From contig JAGBWH010000038.1 in the NCBI GenBank assembly GCA_017629925.1, positions 1-7,674 of the forward strand: a stretch of 7,674 nucleotides of DNA, written 5' to 3'. The notes beneath the pieces are model-generated. The model was not told the DNA's origin. It saw nothing but the letters and a program-made list of their open reading frames with translations, and made no database searches. Each line of letters begins with the position of its first letter. Within the stretch, counting starts at the first letter, position 1. A program made the position numbers and the translations under genes. This stretch comes from Clostridia bacterium (GTDB lineage Bacteria; Bacillota; Clostridia; Oscillospirales; CAG-272). Below, piece after piece: positions 5,761-7,674 of the stretch.

Positions 5761-6936
5761 ATGAGCCGTCTGATTGCTTCTTTCAAAGAACACCACGCTC
5801 ACCCCCCGCACCTGCCACGCGTAGTGATGGCGGTGCTCCATTTTTTGGCGCAAAACGCCATGCCGTCCATTGCGGTCACGCTGGCGGTTGCCACTATGGT
5901 TGTCATCCCCATAGACGCTGAGTATAAACACTATTTTGACACGAAAACGCTCGTGTGCCTTTTTGCGACCTTGGCGGTAATCTGTGGGCTACGTAATATT
6001 CGTTTTTTTACCATCGTGGCAAGACGCGTGGTACAGATCACAGGCAATACCCGCACAGCGGTGCTCGCTTTGCTTTATATCACTTTCATCGGATCTATGC
6101 TCATCGCAAATGATATGGCATTGCTGACCTTTTTGCCCTTGGGATACGGTGTGCTGAAAGCCACAGGGCAAGAAAAATACATTCCTTTTACCTTCGTCAT
6201 GCAAAATATTTCCGCCAATTTAGGCGGTATGCTCACCCCGTTTGGCAATCCCCAAAATCTCTATCTATACGAAAAATATCACATTCCCACAAGGGAATTT
6301 ACCATGATCATGCTTCCGCCGTTTCTGCTTGCGGTGACCATGATTACGCTCAGTTGCCTTTTTGTGAGCAAGGAAAAATTGGTTTTAGAGGAAGAACCCC
6401 CCTCAAATTTACCCAAACGCAAGACGTTCGCCTTTCTTTTGCTCTTCGCTGTTTCCATTTTGACGGTGTTTCGTTTGCTCAGCCCTCTGCTTTGCCTTGT
6501 GCTGGTGGTGCTGGGGATGCTGCTGCTTGACAGGTCTGCACTTTTGAAGGTGGATTATGGACTGCTTCTGACGTTTGTTGCCTTTTTTGTTTTTGCTGGC
6601 AACCTGGCAAGAGTGGAGGCGGTGCGCCAGGCGCTTTCGGCTTTGCTCCAAAAAAACACTTTGCTCGTGTCGGCACTCTCTTGCCAATGCATTAGCAATG
6701 TCCCCTCTGCGATTTTGCTCTCTGCTTTTACCGAAGATTACCGCAGCTTGCTCTGGGGCGTTAATATTGGTGGCACAGGAACGCTCATTGCCTCTCTTGC
6801 CAGCCTCATCACATTCCGCACCTATACGACTCACTATAAAAGCAAAGCCTTGTCTTTTTTGGGGCTCTTTACGGCGGTCAGTTTCCTCTTTTTTGGGGTG
6901 CTGATGGGATTTTGCTTTATCATCTTATCATTTTAG
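5761..6936 (+). CDS. ArsB/NhaD/SLC13-type anion permease
   Basis: A 391-aa polytopic membrane protein of the ion transporter superfamily (SLC13/DASS, ArsB, NhaD, CitMHS relatives). ATG 5761 follows AAAAGGA (5746-5752) by 8 nt; an upstream in-frame ATG at 5677 overlaps the promoter and is rejected. The two signature re-entrant hairpins are visible: SANLGGMLTPFGNPQN (151-166) in the first half, and SNVPSAILLSAF (312-323) followed by GVNIGGTGTL (333-342) in the second. The first half also has ANDMALLTFLPLG (116-128). About ten membrane segments alternate with a charged central loop, KEKLVLEEEPPSNLPKRK (204-221). The N terminus is His-rich (HHAHPPH, 11-17), perhaps a metal-binding tail. Length is somewhat short for the DASS group and close to ArsB-like members. 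The substrate could be a di- or tricarboxylate, arsenite or another anion. No ArsR, arsC or citrate genes are nearby, so it stays open. Confidence 0.87.
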   Translation: MSRLIASFKEHHAHPPHLPRVVMAVLHFLAQNAMPSIAVTLAVATMVVIPIDAEYKHYFDTKTLVCLFATLAVICGLRNIRFFTIVARRVVQITGNTRTAVLALLYITFIGSMLIANDMALLTFLPLGYGVLKATGQEKYIPFTFVMQNISANLGGMLTPFGNPQNLYLYEKYHIPTREFTMIMLPPFLLAVTMITLSCLFVSKEKLVLEEEPPSNLPKRKTFAFLLLFAVSILTVFRLLSPLLCLVLVVLGMLLLDRSALLKVDYGLLLTFVAFFVFAGNLARVEAVRQALSALLQKNTLLVSALSCQCISNVPSAILLSAFTEDYRSLLWGVNIGGTGTLIASLASLITFRTYTTHYKSKALSFLGLFTAVSFLFFGVLMGFCFIILSF

Positions 6937-6963
6937 TGGCTATGGTTTTCATAGCCACTTTTT
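6935..6963 (+). terminator. Intrinsic terminator of the permease gene
   Basis: Stem AGTGGCTATG (6935-6944), loop GTTTT, CATAGCCACT (6950-6959), then T-run to 6963. The stop codon TAG (6934-6936) is partly inside the stem, so coding sequence runs into the terminator with no spare bases. Confidence 0.88.
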
Positions 6964-7005
6964 ATTTATATTCTCTATTTTCTTTATTTTATTCTATCTA
7001 TACAC
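6964..7005 (+). other. G-free pyrimidine/A-rich tract before the lipoprotein promoter
   Basis: From 6959 to 7007 the plus strand contains no G. It joins the T-tract of the preceding terminator to the -35 box and may act as an AT-rich UP element. No gene is seen. Confidence 0.35.
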
Positions 7006-7034
7006 TTGACTTTATGAAAAACAAGTGATAAAAT
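7006..7034 (+). promoter_or_regulatory. Sigma-A promoter of the repeat lipoprotein gene
   Basis: -35 TTGACT (7006-7011), 17-bp spacer, -10 TAAAAT (7029-7034) preceded by TGA. An inverted repeat CACTTG (7003-7008) / CAAGTG (7022-7027) straddles the -35 and spacer and could be an operator. The start near 7041 leaves an unusually long leader of about 150 nt. Confidence 0.75.
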
Positions 7035-7040
7035 TGTGAA

Positions 7041-7190
7041 CGAGATGTGAAGAAAAAGTATGCATCGGATTTTCAAAACAGTAGATGAATTTATTTTTTG
7101 ACCAACCTTTTTGTTTCGACAGAAAGGGCGAACAAATTGTTCTATCATCTCGTAAAACAAACAAGCATTTTTACGTTTTTGGAGGTAATT
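7041..7190 (+). ncRNA. Possibly structured 5' leader of the lipoprotein mRNA
   Basis: CGAGATG at the predicted transcript start (7041-7047) is complementary to CATCTCG (7146-7152) and would close a domain of about 110 nt. Inside it are a 9-bp hairpin CCTTTTTGT (7106-7114) / ACAGAAAGG (7119-7127) with a UUCG loop, then GAACA/TGTTC (7130-7134/7138-7142). CATC/GATG (7064-7067/7084-7087) can also pair. The ribosome site GGAGG (7181-7185) lies outside the closed domain. No known riboswitch family is recognised. A closing stem, inner hairpins and a long leader are suggestive, but pairing alone does not prove function. Confidence 0.35.
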
Positions 7191-7674
7191 ATGAAACACA
7201 ACGCTCATCTTTTATCCCTTGTGCTTGTGGCTCTCTTGCTTTTGTGCAGTTTGGCAATGCTAAACGGCTGCGGAAAAGAATCTGAGCACGTGCACGAATG
7301 GGTAGACGCCAACTGCGTCTCTCCCAAAACTTGTAAGAGTTGCCATGAAACCCAAGGCAACCCTCTTGGTCATAGCCCTATGGCGGATGACGGCGATTGC
7401 ACCACCCCCGTACTGTGCGCGACCTGTCAGACCGTGCTGACGGCAGGCCAGCCAAGCCATACCTTTGACAATGCCTGCGACACCAGCTGTAACGCTTGCT
7501 CGCACACAAGAGAAGCCAGCCATACCCCCATGGCGGACGATGACGATTGCACCACCGATGTGCTTTGCTCTGTTTGCGGCGTAGTTGTCACCGAAGGTAG
7601 CGCAAGCCACACCTTTGATCATGCCTGCGACACCAGCTGTAACGCTTGCTCGCACACAAGAGAAGCCAGCCATA
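7191..7674 (+). CDS. Cys-rich repeat lipoprotein, 3' end outside the window
   Basis: The reading frame starts at ATG 7191, 5 nt after GGAGG (7181-7185), and stays open for 161 codons to the window edge. Residues 1-26 are a signal peptide (MKHN, then a long Leu/Val core) ending in LNGC with C27, a plausible lipobox, so the protein is probably anchored outside the membrane. The rest is built of short Cys modules: module A is C-x5-C-x2-C and module B is C-x3-C-x2-C, in the order A (C42, C48, C51), A (C70, C76, C79), B (C96, C100, C103), A (C120, C126, C129), B (C146, C150, C153). The A+B pair is a 50-aa repeat (60-109, 110-159) and a third copy begins at 160. Regular Cys and His residues suggest metal binding or disulfides; many Asp are present (ADDDDC). 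Similar Cys-rich repeats occur in surface proteins of gut Firmicutes, with no settled function. Total length and C-terminal domains are unseen. A strong gene call; function unknown. Confidence 0.88.
   Translation, partial: MKHNAHLLSLVLVALLLLCSLAMLNGCGKESEHVHEWVDANCVSPKTCKSCHETQGNPLGHSPMADDGDCTTPVLCATCQTVLTAGQPSHTFDNACDTSCNACSHTREASHTPMADDDDCTTDVLCSVCGVVVTEGSASHTFDHACDTSCNACSHTREASH
7368..7674 (+). repeat. 150-bp in-frame tandem repeat in the lipoprotein gene
   Basis: Unit 1 is 7368-7517, unit 2 is 7518-7667, and a third starts at 7668. The period is exactly 150 bp (50 codons). The last 54 bases of the window (7621-7674) are identical to 7471-7524, while the module A halves have diverged more. 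Each unit reads module A (starting at SHTPMADDDDC in unit 2) then module B (from HTFDHACDTSC). Local nucleotide identity suggests recent duplication or gene conversion. Confidence 0.9.

Noticed and set aside
6409..6834. 141-aa minus-strand reading frame
   Set aside because: Antisense to membrane segments of the permease; Gln/Arg/Lys-rich composition is the usual mirror of hydrophobic codons.
6984..7208. 74-aa minus-strand reading frame in the leader region
   Set aside because: It crosses the lipoprotein start and promoter in antisense. A weak AAGGGA lies upstream, but no promoter or family match supports it.
7260..7673. 137-aa minus-strand reading frame with internal repeats
   Set aside because: It is the antisense of the Cys-repeat lipoprotein; its repeats simply mirror the 150-bp units. 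The plus frame has a ribosome site, signal peptide and lipobox.
7368..7674. CRISPR-like array
   Set aside because: The repeat is 150 bp, in frame and protein-coding with no unique spacers or cas genes.

Overview
The window looks like chromosomal DNA from a low-to-mid GC Gram-positive bacterium, most likely a gut-type clostridial Bacillota. The clues are strong AGGAGG-type ribosome sites, compact A-tract/T-tract terminators, sigma-A promoters with near-consensus boxes (17-bp spacers in all but one) and often an extended TGn -10, an intracellular GH78 rhamnosidase, and a lipoprotein with Cys-rich repeats of a kind familiar from gut Firmicutes. No rRNA, tRNA, CRISPR array, IS element or phage gene was seen. 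Taxonomy below phylum is a guess. || Layout from left to right: (1) 1-286 is a regulatory region. It has a leftward promoter for a gene outside the window, two direct TTGACGAGA repeats over that promoter, several palindromes built on TTTGCAC/GCAAAG, a sigma-54-like -24/-12 match, and a sigma-A promoter for the rhamnosidase. (2) 287-2905 (+) is a complete GH78 alpha-L-rhamnosidase without a signal peptide. (3) 2998-3678 (-) is a short PHP-domain metal-dependent phosphoesterase, convergent with the rhamnosidase across a shared bidirectional terminator. (4) 3860-4843 (+) is a 10-TM EamA/DMT exporter, divergent from the PHP gene. (5) 4953-5501 (-) is a small YgjV-like membrane protein, convergent with the EamA gene across a second bidirectional terminator. 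(6) 5761-6936 (+) is a 391-aa ArsB/NhaD/SLC13-type permease, divergent from the YgjV-like gene, with its own terminator. (7) 7191 to the window end (+) is the start of an exported lipoprotein built from Cys-rich 50-aa repeats, preceded by a leader of about 150 nt that may fold. || Every gene is single and has its own promoter, and most have their own terminator. This is a set of monocistronic units in alternating orientation, not one multigene system. The most unusual parts are the open-ended Cys-rich repeat lipoprotein at the right edge with its leader, and the dense operator-like region upstream of the rhamnosidase. I see no convincing new defence or mobile system.
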